Of a stretch of DNA of 27,377 bases, positions 1-9,033 are shown piece after piece. Where the stretch lies: contig JAZGEP010000218.1 in NCBI GenBank assembly GCA_036478815.1, positions 1-27,377 on the forward strand, given 5' to 3'. The position numbers were made by a program, and so were the translations under genes. Position 1 is the first letter of the stretch. Each line of letters starts with the position of its first letter. The stretch is from DRLZ01 sp036478815 (lineage in GTDB: Bacteria; Pseudomonadota; Gammaproteobacteria; Methylococcales; DRLZ01). Below the pieces are notes generated by a model that made no database searches, was not told the origin of the DNA, and worked only from the letters and a program-made list of their open reading frames with translations.

Positions 1-2816
1 GCATTGTCGGTGGCTTCGCCCTCTATCATCAGGCTTGTGGCTCCTGAATGCGTTTCATCTGTCTGGAATTGTATCGAGGCATTGGTGATAGTGGCGCCTT
101 GTGGAATGCTCAGATTGTTAAAACGCAACCCGACTAATTGGAATAGTGCGCCTTGATCAACTAACTCAAGATCACTACTGCCGCGATTGACTTTACCTGT
201 GGCAATGTTCTCTTCGGCATCATCGCTGCTGGCTGACACGCTGACATCCAGGATAGTTGGGGTACCTTGGGAATTAATTCTAACGGTAATTTCATCGAAG
301 TTGCTGTGAGTGCCATCATCGGCGGTCAAACGCAGTACATAGGTTCCTGCGGTATCGAAGTTGGCAGTGGTGTCTTCGGTGCTGGCATTACCAAAGCTAA
401 CCGTGCCTGGCCCACTCACTTTGTTCCAGGTAATGGTGACCGCAGACGGGTCAGGTAATCCATCGTCACTGACAGTGCCATCCAGATTTAAGGTCACGTC
501 ATTAGCGCTATCGGGTAACGTGATGGTTTGTTCAGATCCGGCGTCCACTACTGGTGCCTGATTGTTTCCAGTCCCTAGTGAATATTCCACATGCAGTACC
601 GGTGCGCCAGCAGGATCACCGTTAAATGATTCTGCGGTATGTCGACCACTGCCGGAAATCATCAATGCCAGTGAATTGCCGCTCGACCATCCCGACCGAT
701 TGACGATCTCCTGAATAATTGAGGCGATATTTGGAGTTTGTTGAGTCACACCAGCTTCGCCTATATTCGTCCAAGGCGCTGGCACCCAATCGACTGCGGC
801 ATTAGTTTGGGCTCGGGATGAGATGTTGGCGTTGACAATAATAAAGGTTGAGGCATTGTTCGCGTCTTGTCCGTGAATTAACAAGTTTGTAATACCTGAA
901 TACGTCTCGTCTGTCTGGAACTGAACAGAGGCTCTGGTAATTGATGCGCCTTGTGGAATAGTCAGACCGTTAAAACGCATTCCGACTAATTGACTATGTG
1001 CATCTTGATCAACCAGTTCTAGATCAGTACTATTATGATCGACTTTCCCAGTGGTAATGTTTTCTTCGGCATCATCGCTACTGGTTGATATTGGGATATC
1101 AAGCGTGGGTTGTACCGGATGGTTGGCAACCTGACCAAATACTACATAACTAGCGCCTGATCTATCGCCGTTGGGATCGGCGCCGAAAGCGCCGATCAGT
1201 AAGTCATCGATGCCATCGCCGTTGAGATCGCCTGCAGTGCTCACTGAACGGCCCGATTGGTCACCCGCAGCAACGCCGTTGAGCACAAAACCATTACTAT
1301 CATCAAGCGCGGACAGTTCTACAACACCCCTTGCACCCAACCCGCTGGTACCAAATATCACGTAGCTGGCACCAGACAAAGTGCCGTTGGGAATGGCACC
1401 ACTAGCACCGATCAGCAAGTCATCGACGCCATCGCCGTTGGCATCGCCTGCCGTGCTCACTGAACGGCCCAATTGGTCACCCTCAGCAACACCGTTGAGC
1501 ACAAAACCATTACTACCATCGAGCGCAGACAGTTCTATAACACCTCTTGCACCCAACCCGCTGGTACCAAACACCACATAGCTGGCACCGGAACCATCGG
1601 CGTTGGGACTGGCACTATCAGCACCGATCAGCAAGTCATCGACCCCATCGTCGTTGACATCGCCCGCCGTGCTCACCGAAAGACCCGAGAAGTCAATCTC
1701 AGCCACACCGTTGAGCACAAAGCCGTTGCTGCCATCAAGCGCGGATAGCTCCAGCGTGCCGTCAGCACCCACTCCGCTGGCACCGTACACCACATAACTG
1801 GCACCGGATAACACGCCGTTTGGAGAGGCACCGAAAGCACCAATCAGCAAATCATCGACGCCATCGTCGTTAACATCGCCCACCTCGCTCACCGAAATAC
1901 TCGAAGAATCACCCTCAGCAACGCCGTTGAGCACAAAGCCGTTACTGCCATCAAGCGCAGATAGCTCCACAGTACCGTGTGCACCAACTCCGCTAGCACC
2001 AAATACTACATAACTAACACCGGAGTGTCTGCCGTTAGGATCGGCAAGGTTATCGCCAATCACCAGATCATCGATGCCATCATCGTTGATATCGCCTGCT
2101 GTGCTTACTGAACGACCCAAGCTGCGGTTATTATCATGCATAGCAACAACTGCGTTGAGCACAAAGCCGTTGCTGCCATCAAGGTTTGATAGTTCAACCG
2201 TACCGCTTGCACCTACTCCGCTGGCACCAAATACTACATAACTGACACCCAACCGATCAGCGTAGGCAGCAGCGCCGATCACCAAGTCATCGACACCATC
2301 ACCGTTGACATCGCCCGCCGTGCTCACTGAAAGACCTGAGAAGTTCCTTTCAGCCACGCCGTTGAGCACAAAGCCGTTGCTACCATCAAGTGCGGACAAT
2401 TCCAGCATGCCGCCAGCACCCACCTCGCTGGCACCAAATACCACATAACTGGCGCCAGAGTAATCGCCGTTGGTGTCGGCATTATCAGCTCCGATTATTA
2501 GGTCATCGACACCATCACCGTTGACATCACCCGCCGTACTCACTGGATGACCAGTTTCATCATCAATGGCCACACCGTTAATCACAAAACCATTGCTACC
2601 ATCGAGACTGGATAATTCGACTGTGGCTTGCTGACCCAACGCTGGAGTAGTAAGTCCTGAGAGCGATAAGGCGATAAGCGGCACGATTCTCGAGCCTGTT
2701 GTTGCACTTAATGCTCTCCAAATTGCCAACCTAAGCGGATGTTGTTTTGCTGCCTCAACTGGCAAACATGGATTATCCTGCTTAATCAGAGCCATCTTCG
2801 ATATAATGTTTTTCAT
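1..2816 (-). CDS. Secreted seven-FG-GAP-repeat (integrin-like beta-propeller) protein with PKD-like domain, partial
   Basis: The frame is open from an ATG at 2816 to the left edge, giving about 938 visible codons; the C-terminus lies outside the window. A GAGGAGAAA Shine-Dalgarno sits 8 bases before the ATG. Residues 1-61 form a long N-terminal region ending in a signal peptide (hydrophobic ALSLSGL, then TPALG-Q). Seven repeats of about 70 residues follow. Each begins ELSxLDGSNGFV and holds a calcium-loop-like DVNGDGxDDLLIG and a SYVVFG strand; this is the FG-GAP/integrin-alpha pattern, so one seven-bladed beta-propeller is predicted. Next come a DIPISxSSDDAEEN domain ending HTAESFNGDP...VLHVEY, a PKD-like domain (PVVDAGSEQT...LRLTADDG), and the start of a second copy of that domain. 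It is a tandem paralogue of the gene at 2974-6078. Repeats 4-7 are more alike than 1-3, suggesting recent internal duplication or gene conversion. The ligand is unknown; surface adhesion or matrix binding is an inference. Confidence 0.85.
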   Translation of the reverse strand, partial: MKNIISKMALIKQDNPCLPVEAAKQHPLRLAIWRALSATTGSRIVPLIALSLSGLTTPALGQQATVELSSLDGSNGFVINGVAIDDETGHPVSTAGDVNGDGVDDLIIGADNADTNGDYSGASYVVFGASEVGAGGMLELSALDGSNGFVLNGVAERNFSGLSVSTAGDVNGDGVDDLVIGAAAYADRLGVSYVVFGASGVGASGTVELSNLDGSNGFVLNAVVAMHDNNRSLGRSVSTAGDINDDGIDDLVIGDNLADPNGRHSGVSYVVFGASGVGAHGTVELSALDGSNGFVLNGVAEGDSSSISVSEVGDVNDDGVDDLLIGAFGASPNGVLSGASYVVYGASGVGADGTLELSALDGSNGFVLNGVAEIDFSGLSVSTAGDVNDDGVDDLLIGADSASPNADGSGASYVVFGTSGLGARGVIELSALDGSNGFVLNGVAEGDQLGRSVSTAGDANGDGVDDLLIGASGAIPNGTLSGASYVIFGTSGLGARGVVELSALDDSNGFVLNGVAAGDQSGRSVSTAGDLNGDGIDDLLIGAFGADPNGDRSGASYVVFGQVANHPVQPTLDIPISTSSDDAEENITTGKVDHNSTDLELVDQDAHSQLVGMRFNGLTIPQGASITRASVQFQTDETYSGITNLLIHGQDANNASTFIIVNANISSRAQTNAAVDWVPAPWTNIGEAGVTQQTPNIASIIQEIVNRSGWSSGNSLALMISGSGRHTAESFNGDPAGAPVLHVEYSLGTGNNQAPVVDAGSEQTITLPDSANDVTLNLDGTVSDDGLPDPSAVTITWNKVSGPGTVSFGNASTEDTTANFDTAGTYVLRLTADDGTHSNFDEITVRINSQGTPTILDVSVSASSDDAEENIATGKVNRGSSDLELVDQGALFQLVGLRFNNLSIPQGATITNASIQFQTDETHSGATSLMIEGEATDN

Positions 2817-2935
2817 TCTTATTTCTCCTCAATCATCAAGTTATTGTTATTGAGTTATCACCGTTTTTATCGGAGATGCTCTTAACTACAACCGCCCAGC
2901 ACCGCAATACATGAATAGCGCCAAGAATTCACATT
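2817..2935 (-). repeat. 5' region of downstream FG-GAP gene, duplicated with the gene
   Basis: Read on the minus strand, the leader just before the ATG at 2816 matches the leader of the paralogue at 6079-6200. The clearest shared blocks are the Shine-Dalgarno, ATGATTxAGGAGAAATAA, and the AATAACxATAACTTGAT block before it, with weaker similarity for another 60-80 bases. The duplication that made the two genes therefore included upstream DNA, so each copy may have its own promoter. No clear -35/-10 pair could be chosen. Confidence 0.5.
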
Positions 2936-2973
2936 CTGATTAGCCAATAATATCGCATCACTACCCGTGCTGT

Positions 2974-5900
2974 TTATTGATACTCCACATGCAACACAGG
3001 AGCTCCAGCAGGATCACCATCAAATGATTCCGCAGTACGTCGACCAATACCACTAATGTTGACTACCAGCGCATTGCCGCTTAACCAGCCCGGTCGCTCG
3101 ACAATGTCCTGGATGATGGGGGCAATATTTGGAGTTTGCTGTGCTGCTCCTGCTTCACCTACCGTAGTCCACGGTGCTGGCGCCCAATCAATCGTTGCTC
3201 CGGTGTGACCTGGGAACAAGAAGCTTCCATTGGTAATTGGCAACGCATTATCTGTCCGTTCTCCTCTAATCATCAAACTGGTGATTCCTGAATCCGTCTC
3301 GTCTGCCTGGAATTGTATGAAGGCATTGGTAATGGTGGCGTCTTGTGGAATATTAAGGCCGATAAAACGTAACCTAACTGATTTAAATCGGAATTTTTCT
3401 CTCTGATCCAGAATACCCAGCTCTAGATCACTACTCCTGGGCTTGACTCTAGTGCGGGTAAATTGTTCAACATCATCGCGGCTGGCAGCTACGCTAACAT
3501 CCAGGATGGTTGGAATGCCCTCGGGATTGATTCTGACAATGATGGCATCGTTGCGGCTGCTAGCGCCATCATCGGCAGTCAAACGCAACACATAGGTTCC
3601 TTCAGTGTCGAATGTGGCGGTGGTGTCTGCGGCGCTGGCATCACCAAAGCTGACTGTACCCGGCCCGCTTACTTTGTTCCAGGTGATGGTGACAGCGGAC
3701 GACGGATCAGGTAAACCATCATCACTGACTGTGCCATCCAGATTTAGGGTCACATCGTTAGCGTTATCGGGTAAAGTCGCTGTTTGTTCAGATCCGGCGT
3801 CCACCAGTGGTAACCTGTTGTTTCCAGTCCCTAGCGAATATTCCACGTGTAGCACAGGCGCCGCATCACCATCAAACGATTCTGCTGTATGCCGACCACT
3901 GCCGGAGATAAAGAGTGCCAGCGAATTACCACTAAACCACTCCGGTTGTCTGACGATTTCCTGAATGATTGAGGCGATATCTGGAGTTTGTTGAGCTATC
4001 CCAGCTTCGCCTAGGGTGGTCCATGGCACTGGGGCCCAATTCACTATGGCATTGGTTTGGGCTCGTGACGAGATGTTGGTATTGACATTGACAAAGGTTA
4101 GGGCGTTGCCTGTGGCTTGCCCATGAATTATCAAGTTTGTAGTCCCTGAATACGTCTCGTCTGTCTGGAACTGAATAAAGGCTTTGGTGATTGTAGCCCC
4201 ATGTGGAATGGCCAAACCGTTAAAGCGCATCCCGACTAATTGAGTATGCGCTTTTTGATCAACCAGCTCCAGATCAGTACTATTTCGATAAACTTTACCG
4301 CTGGTGGTATTTTCTTCGGCATCATCACTGCTGGCTGATACCGGGATATCAAGTGTGGCTATGATTGGATCGTCGGGACGCTGACCAAATACTACATAAC
4401 TGGTACCAGAATAATCAGCGCTGGAACTGTCAACGGTAGTGCCTAGCAGTACGTCATCAAAACCATCACCGTTCACATCACCTGCTGCGCTCACTGTAAT
4501 ATTCGAATAGAAACTAGAGGGGACTCCGTCGATCTTAAAGCCGTTGCTGCCATCAAGTTCGTTTAGTTTCAGCGAACCACTGCTGCCCACCTCACTGTCG
4601 CCAAACACCACATAACTGTTAGTGCCAATGTCATAATTGTTGACATCCTCTCTAATGACAGCGGCATTCAGCAAGTCATCGATACCATCGCCGTTGACAT
4701 CGCCCGCTGCACTTACCAAGTGAGCTGAGCTATCTTTCGCATTAATCGTAGGCTCAGGACCTATGAGCACAAAACCATTGCTGCCATCAAGAGCGGATAG
4801 TTCCACAGTACCACTGGCACCCAATCCGCTGGCACCGAATACCACATAACTGGCACCAGTTCTTAAAAACTGGCTGCTACTGTCAACATTAGTGCCGATC
4901 AAAAAATCATCGACACCATCATCGTTGACATCGCCCGCTGCACTCACTGTGGTGCCAGACCTATCACGCCCAGACACGCCGTTGAGTACAAAGCCGTTAC
5001 TGCCATCAAGCGAGGATAGTTCTACGGTACCATCGCTTCCCACACTGTTGGCACCAAACACTACATAAATGGCGCCGGAGTTATCGCCGTTGGGATCAGC
5101 ACTAGAATCACCGATCAATAGGTCATCGAACCCATCGCCGTTGACATCGCCCGCAGTGTTTATCACACGGCCAGAAATGTCATCCCCAGTTACGCCGAGC
5201 ACAAAACCGTTGCTGCCATCAAGGCTGGAGAGTTCCATAGTACCGCCACTTCCCAGATCGCTGGTGCCAAACACCACGTAACTAACATCTCTAGCAGCAA
5301 TCAATATGTCATCGACACCATCACCGTTAACATCGCCCGCAGCACGCACCGGGAGGCCCGAGCGTTCACCTTCTCTATTTCCCTCTACATTACCGCCAGT
5401 CACACCGTTGAGTACAAAACCGTTACTGCCGTCAAGGTCGGAGAGCTCCGCAATACCACTATTGCCTATCTCATTGGCACCGAACACTACATAACTGGCA
5501 CCGGAGACACTGCCGTTGGGATCGGCATCTGGAGCACCAATCAACAGATCATCAATGCCATCGTCGTTGACATCACCCACAGCACTTACCGAAGCGCCTG
5601 AACCGTCACTCGCGGCTACGCCGTTGAGCACAAAGCCGTTACTGCCATCGAGCGAGGATAATTCCACAGTACCGCCGGTGTTGACACCGCTAGCACCAAA
5701 CACCACATAACTGGCACCGGCCACGTTTTTACCATTGGGGTCGGCACCGCCAGCGCCAATCAATATGTCATCAATGCCATCACCATTAACATCGCCCGCC
5801 GCACTCACCGCGTCAGCACTATCGCCCAAAGCGACACCATTGATCACAAAACCGTTGCTGCCATCAAGATTGGAAAGTTCGACGATGCCTAGCTGGCCCA

Positions 5901-6078
5901 ATGCAGGGGTAGCGAGCCCGACCAGCGATAAGGCAACTATCGGCACCATTCGCGAACGTGTAGTTTCACACAATGCCCTGCGAATCGCATGCCTTAGCGG
6001 ATGTTGTTTTGCAACCTCAACTGGTAAACAAGGATTAGTCTGCTTAACCAGAGGAATCTTCGATAGAATGCTCTTCAT
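2974..6078 (-). CDS. Secreted seven-FG-GAP-repeat (integrin-like beta-propeller) protein with PKD-like domain
   Basis: This is a complete 1034-residue protein. The ATG at 6078 is preceded by AGGAGAA with good spacing. Order of parts: an extended N-terminus and signal peptide (about 1-61, cleavage likely after TPALG); seven FG-GAP repeats (about 64-560) with DVNGDGxDD calcium loops; a beta-sandwich-like domain (about 565-735) ending AESFDGDAAPVLHVEY; a PKD-like domain (about 740-835); and a second copy of the sandwich-like domain up to the C-terminal LHVEYQ. No membrane anchor, LPXTG or PEP-CTERM sorting signal is visible, so the mature protein is predicted to be periplasmic or secreted. Blade 3 has a short insert, and blade 6 has lost the usual LLIG (LLNAA). 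The architecture matches the downstream paralogue at 1-2816, 157 bases away. Proteins with FG-GAP propellers often act in adhesion or carbohydrate contact, but the role here is unknown. Confidence 0.9.
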   Translation of the reverse strand: MKSILSKIPLVKQTNPCLPVEVAKQHPLRHAIRRALCETTRSRMVPIVALSLVGLATPALGQLGIVELSNLDGSNGFVINGVALGDSADAVSAAGDVNGDGIDDILIGAGGADPNGKNVAGASYVVFGASGVNTGGTVELSSLDGSNGFVLNGVAASDGSGASVSAVGDVNDDGIDDLLIGAPDADPNGSVSGASYVVFGANEIGNSGIAELSDLDGSNGFVLNGVTGGNVEGNREGERSGLPVRAAGDVNGDGVDDILIAARDVSYVVFGTSDLGSGGTMELSSLDGSNGFVLGVTGDDISGRVINTAGDVNGDGFDDLLIGDSSADPNGDNSGAIYVVFGANSVGSDGTVELSSLDGSNGFVLNGVSGRDRSGTTVSAAGDVNDDGVDDFLIGTNVDSSSQFLRTGASYVVFGASGLGASGTVELSALDGSNGFVLIGPEPTINAKDSSAHLVSAAGDVNGDGIDDLLNAAVIREDVNNYDIGTNSYVVFGDSEVGSSGSLKLNELDGSNGFKIDGVPSSFYSNITVSAAGDVNGDGFDDVLLGTTVDSSSADYSGTSYVVFGQRPDDPIIATLDIPVSASSDDAEENTTSGKVYRNSTDLELVDQKAHTQLVGMRFNGLAIPHGATITKAFIQFQTDETYSGTTNLIIHGQATGNALTFVNVNTNISSRAQTNAIVNWAPVPWTTLGEAGIAQQTPDIASIIQEIVRQPEWFSGNSLALFISGSGRHTAESFDGDAAPVLHVEYSLGTGNNRLPLVDAGSEQTATLPDNANDVTLNLDGTVSDDGLPDPSSAVTITWNKVSGPGTVSFGDASAADTTATFDTEGTYVLRLTADDGASSRNDAIIVRINPEGIPTILDVSVAASRDDVEQFTRTRVKPRSSDLELGILDQREKFRFKSVRLRFIGLNIPQDATITNAFIQFQADETDSGITSLMIRGERTDNALPITNGSFLFPGHTGATIDWAPAPWTTVGEAGAAQQTPNIAPIIQDIVERPGWLSGNALVVNISGIGRRTAESFDGDPAGAPVLHVEYQ

Positions 6079-6200
6079 TATTATTTCTCCTAAATCATCA
6101 AGTTATAGTTATTGAGTCACTACTCTTACTGACGATGCGGTTGAACACAAACGCTCTAAACTGCAATGCCTGGATGGCAGCGAGGACTCATTGACCCTCG
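6079..6200 (-). repeat. 5' region of upstream FG-GAP gene, duplicated with the gene
   Basis: This is the counterpart of 2817-2935. It contains the AGGAGAA ribosome binding site of the 1034-residue protein and the shared AATAACTATAACTTGATGA block. Similarity fades beyond about 120 bases from the ATG. Confidence 0.5.
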
Positions 6201-6966
6201 ATCTAACGAAACGGCTTGCTAACTTTAGATTGTTCACAACAAAATCTTCAATGCCGTACAAAGCCTGTTATAAACGCACATTCGACGCAAAGCACCAAGA
6301 TAACAATGTCGCTATTGACTCGCGGTTGATACTCTTGTGTACTGTTTGGATTATTATATTGTCGTCGTATTCACTTTTATTAATTATATCGATAAGCATC
6401 ATACACAGTTTTACTGTAAATAGTTACTATAAAGGTACTAACTAATTATTCTGGAAAATAATAATTCTATTTAATCCAAGCGAAGGTATTAACAAGCTAG
6501 GGTTAAGCGCATCTTAAATTATAAAATATTTTACATATTCGCTATGTTAATAAATTATTTCGATTTTAAGCATTAATAAGATAGAACATACAATTAGAGT
6601 ATACTGGTTACTGCATATATAACCTGCATTCAATAAGATCCTGAAATACTTCCCTGTATTTCATCTCTGTGACGTCGCTATCTGCGTTTTAAATTTGCTC
6701 GAGGTAGATTTGTCGTTAAATGGCACAACGATACGCCTCAGGCAATGAAACCAATAATCATCAAAATGACTGACTCAAATCAGCTTTCTGTTTTAACGAC
6801 TTGCATCCCCAGACATCTTTCGAGCTACCATTGATGAGCGTTTACATGTTTAAATAATCAATAGTCCATATCTGCAGACTAAAAGAGAAGCCCTTTCTGC
6901 ACATAACACTGATGTTGTGAATGGACATAGCATCAATCTATTCTTATATTTCAAGGACGATTATTA
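6201..6966. other. AT-rich intergenic region between divergent genes
   Basis: This stretch lies between two divergently read genes (FG-GAP gene to the left, phosphatase to the right). It is clearly AT-rich, especially about 6340-6620. It holds a small perfect inverted repeat TGAAATAC/GTATTTCA (6642-6663) with a 6-base loop and no T-run. An 84-codon open frame at 6191-6445 has no convincing ribosome site or family signature. None of the palindromic elements common further right were seen here. Confidence 0.5.
6915..6944 (+). promoter_or_regulatory. Possible sigma70-type promoter for the phosphatase pair
   Basis: TTGTGA (6915-6920), an 18-base spacer and TATTCT (6939-6944) lie 22 bases before the ATG at 6967. 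The match to consensus is moderate, and TTATAT at 6944-6949 is an alternative -10 hexamer. Confidence 0.3.
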
Positions 6967-7731
6967 ATGCCTATTTCTCATACTGTACTGGAAAAAATTA
7001 TTCGTGAAGCCGGTAGTATTGCTCTAGTTCAGTTCAATAACCTTAGCCATTTAAAAGTGAGTAAAAAAAGCCCACGGGATTTTGTCACCGAGGCTGATAT
7101 TGCTGTTGAGGCGTTTCTAAAAGAACAGCTTGCCATCCACTATCCACAATTCGGATTTTGGGGTGAAGAAAGTGGTAAAACCGAGTACCAGAGTAGTCGC
7201 TGGATTGTCGATCCAATCGATGGCACACATTCATTTTCCAGAGGACAGTATTTTTGGGGTGTCAGCGTCGCACTGGAAATTGAGGAGCAAATTGTGTTCG
7301 GCGCGGTCTATGGACCCGCTCTGGATGATTATTATTCTGCTGAGAAGGGAAAAGGAGCCTGGAAAAACGGTGAGCCAATTCATGTCTCATCTGAGGAACA
7401 ACTCGCTGATGCGATGATTTCAACGGGTTTTGCGTGTCTGCGCAATTATCTACAAGATAATAATCTCAAACGTTTTTGTCGAATCGCTGAATGCACAACA
7501 GGACAGCGTCGTTTTGGGTCGGCAGCACTGGATTTATGTCTGGTTGCTGATGGACAAGTCGATGCATTTTGGGAACAAGAGTTAAACTTATACGATGTTG
7601 CTGCCGGAGCAATTATTGCGCAAGAAGCAGGAGCAACAATGACTGACTTCAAAGGAAACCAAGGGATTTTTCCTAAACAAATTCTGACCACAAACGGTAA
7701 AATTCTTGATCAACTATTACCGTTAATGTAG
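6967..7731 (+). CDS. Inositol monophosphatase family enzyme (histidinol-phosphatase HisN-like)
   Basis: This is a 254-residue protein of normal family length. Hallmark metal-site motifs of Mg-dependent IMPase-fold phosphatases are visible: VTEAD (40-44), GEES (66-69), DPIDGT (82-87) and the C-terminal YDVAAG (209-214) with the third metal-ligand Asp at 210. The GTHSF and WEQELNLYD wording resembles HisN-type histidinol-phosphatases and suhB-related enzymes, but the substrate cannot be fixed from sequence. The ATG follows AAGGA at a spacing of about 9. The stop is 27 bases before the HAD gene, so the two are probably co-transcribed. No his genes are visible nearby, so a biosynthetic role in histidine is only one option; sugar-phosphate or PAP phosphatase activity is also possible. 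Confidence 0.85.
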   Translation: MPISHTVLEKIIREAGSIALVQFNNLSHLKVSKKSPRDFVTEADIAVEAFLKEQLAIHYPQFGFWGEESGKTEYQSSRWIVDPIDGTHSFSRGQYFWGVSVALEIEEQIVFGAVYGPALDDYYSAEKGKGAWKNGEPIHVSSEEQLADAMISTGFACLRNYLQDNNLKRFCRIAECTTGQRRFGSAALDLCLVADGQVDAFWEQELNLYDVAAGAIIAQEAGATMTDFKGNQGIFPKQILTTNGKILDQLLPLM

Positions 7732-7758
7732 ACAAATTGGAGCATCTAAATAGAAACT

Positions 7759-8511
7759 ATGACAGAACAGTGTATTTATGCGTTGGATTTTGACGGGGTT
7801 ATTTGTGATAGCGCTATTGAGACCGGGATTACGGGATGGATGACAGCTTCCCAGCTCTGGGGTGATATGTCTGAGGAGTTGCCACCACAACCATTGCTGG
7901 ACTCATTTCGGCGCGTCCGTCCTGTTCTGGAAACCGGATATGAAGCTATTTTAATCATGCGATTATTATTTCAAGGTGTGGACGCCGACACATTGCTGAA
8001 TAACTTTTCTCAAAAAATTCAAGAAATTATTCAAAAAGATAACTTAGATACAGAACATCTAAAACAGTTGTTTGGAAAAACCAGGGACCATTGGATTGAA
8101 CATAATCCGAAACAATGGATTGCCATGAATCCATTGTTTCCAGGAATTGCCGAAAAACTACAAACATTAAACACGCAAGGTTTGTGGTATATCACCACCA
8201 CCAAGCAAGAACGTTTTGTAAAACAAATTTTGTATGCTTACCATATTGAGTTAGCTGATGAGCGTATTTATGGGCTGGATCGAAACATGAGCAAGATAGC
8301 CGTTTTACAACAATTACTAAAAGCCCATCCTGATCAATCGATCTGTTTTATTGAGGACAGGCTACCAACGTTGAATAATGTTATGCAACATGAAGCTCTA
8401 ACGACTATTCAACTATTTCTGGCTAGTTGGGGATATAACACAGATCAGGATAGAAGCAATGTCCACAATAGTCCAATCACCTTAATTAATATTGAACAAT
8501 TTCCAGGTTAA
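7759..8511 (+). CDS. HAD-superfamily phosphatase-like hydrolase
   Basis: This is a 250-residue protein with the haloacid dehalogenase motifs in order: motif I DFDGVICDS (10-18, nucleophile Asp10 and acid Asp12); a helical cap (about 20-120); motif II in YITTTKQ (144-150); motif III probably Lys179; and motif IV IEDR (198-201). These residues support Mg-dependent phosphate transfer or hydrolysis. It resembles uncharacterised HAD proteins of cyanobacteria and proteobacteria; the substrate is unknown. It lies 27 bases after the IMPase-family gene on the same strand, suggesting a two-phosphatase operon. No start-proximal Shine-Dalgarno is strong (GGAGC about 15 bases upstream), but the start fits the motif I position. 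Confidence 0.8.
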   Translation: MTEQCIYALDFDGVICDSAIETGITGWMTASQLWGDMSEELPPQPLLDSFRRVRPVLETGYEAILIMRLLFQGVDADTLLNNFSQKIQEIIQKDNLDTEHLKQLFGKTRDHWIEHNPKQWIAMNPLFPGIAEKLQTLNTQGLWYITTTKQERFVKQILYAYHIELADERIYGLDRNMSKIAVLQQLLKAHPDQSICFIEDRLPTLNNVMQHEALTTIQLFLASWGYNTDQDRSNVHNSPITLINIEQFPG

Positions 8512-8625
8512 GTCGTAATCTCTGTCATCTTGAAAACGATTTGTTTGAAGTATATTGGCTGACTCAGGAGCGAGGGACCTGTCTTTTACTTTAGCGATTC
8601 AATACAAATCAGCTCGAATTTCGCT

Positions 8626-8790
8626 TAGGAGCGAGGATTTAATAACTTCCCGAAGTTTGGCGCAGCATATTGATTTCACAGGAGTACTCATAAAATGGGC
8701 GCATAGCTGGCTACGCAACTATTTTATGGGTGCTTCTGTGGGATCAAAAGGCAAGTCAAAACCGGGAAGTTATTAAATCCTCACTCCTTA
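8626..8790 (+). repeat. Palindromic repeat element, A-type ends, copy 1
   Basis: This element of about 165 bp has matching ends: AGGAGCGAGGATTTAATAAC at the left and the near-exact inverse GTTATTAAATCCTCACTCC at the right. An inner imperfect hairpin pairs CACAGGAGTACTCATAAAAT with ATTTTATGGGTGCTTCTGTG. The reverse complement of the segment at 11434-11600 is closely similar, so there are two copies in opposite orientation. It encodes no protein. Confidence 0.85.
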
Positions 8791-8952
8791 GGAGCGAGGA
8801 TTTAATAACTTTCGGATCTTGAGGCAGGATTTTAGTTCGTATTCAAGGCGTAAAACATAGCTCTAGCTGGCTACGCAACTGTTTTTACAACGCGGAAGAC
8901 GGACAAAAAGACAAGTCAGAATGTTCAAGTTATTTCATGCACGTTCCTTAAC
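8787..8952 (+). repeat. Chimeric palindromic repeat element, A-type left end and B-type right end
   Basis: It directly abuts copy 1. It opens with the A-type end (GGAGCGAGGATTTAATAAC) but closes with the B-type end (TTCAAGTTATTTCATGCACG). Its interior has the block shared across the family (AAGACGGACAAAAAGACAAG). Its two ends are therefore not inverse copies of each other, unlike in the other elements. This points to recombination between element types. Confidence 0.75.
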
Positions 8953-9033
8953 TTACCTTGCTCGACCAGCTGCATGATGGCAAGGTGTGTAGTTAAAGCG
9001 TTTTCAGTATTTGGATAGCAAGTGACCATGCTC
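8953..9033 (-). pseudogene. Possible beta-lactamase-family fragment cut by a repeat element
   Basis: On the minus strand one frame reads LAIMQLVEQGK, a phrase typical of the helix after the SxxK serine in beta-lactamase/serine hydrolase proteins. The frame then runs straight into the end of the palindromic element at 8787-8952 and stops within it. The expected SxxK is not present (TENA in its place) and the upstream frame is short. The resemblance rests on about a dozen residues, so this could be chance. Confidence 0.25.

Noticed and set aside
1171..1797. Several plus-strand frames rich in Ser and Pro opposite the first FG-GAP gene
   Set aside because: They mirror the repeat period of the minus-strand gene and have no signals of their own; the same holds for 5069-5710.
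1150..2640. Regular DNA repeats of about 210 bp resembling a tandem array or CRISPR
   Set aside because: The period equals the 70-residue FG-GAP blade and the frame stays open, so the repeats are coding.
6191..6445. 84-codon frame with a hydrophobic C-terminal half
   Set aside because: No ribosome site or family resemblance; the hydrophobicity follows from AT-rich DNA.
8555..8776. 73-codon frame
   Set aside because: Mostly inside the A-type palindromic element.
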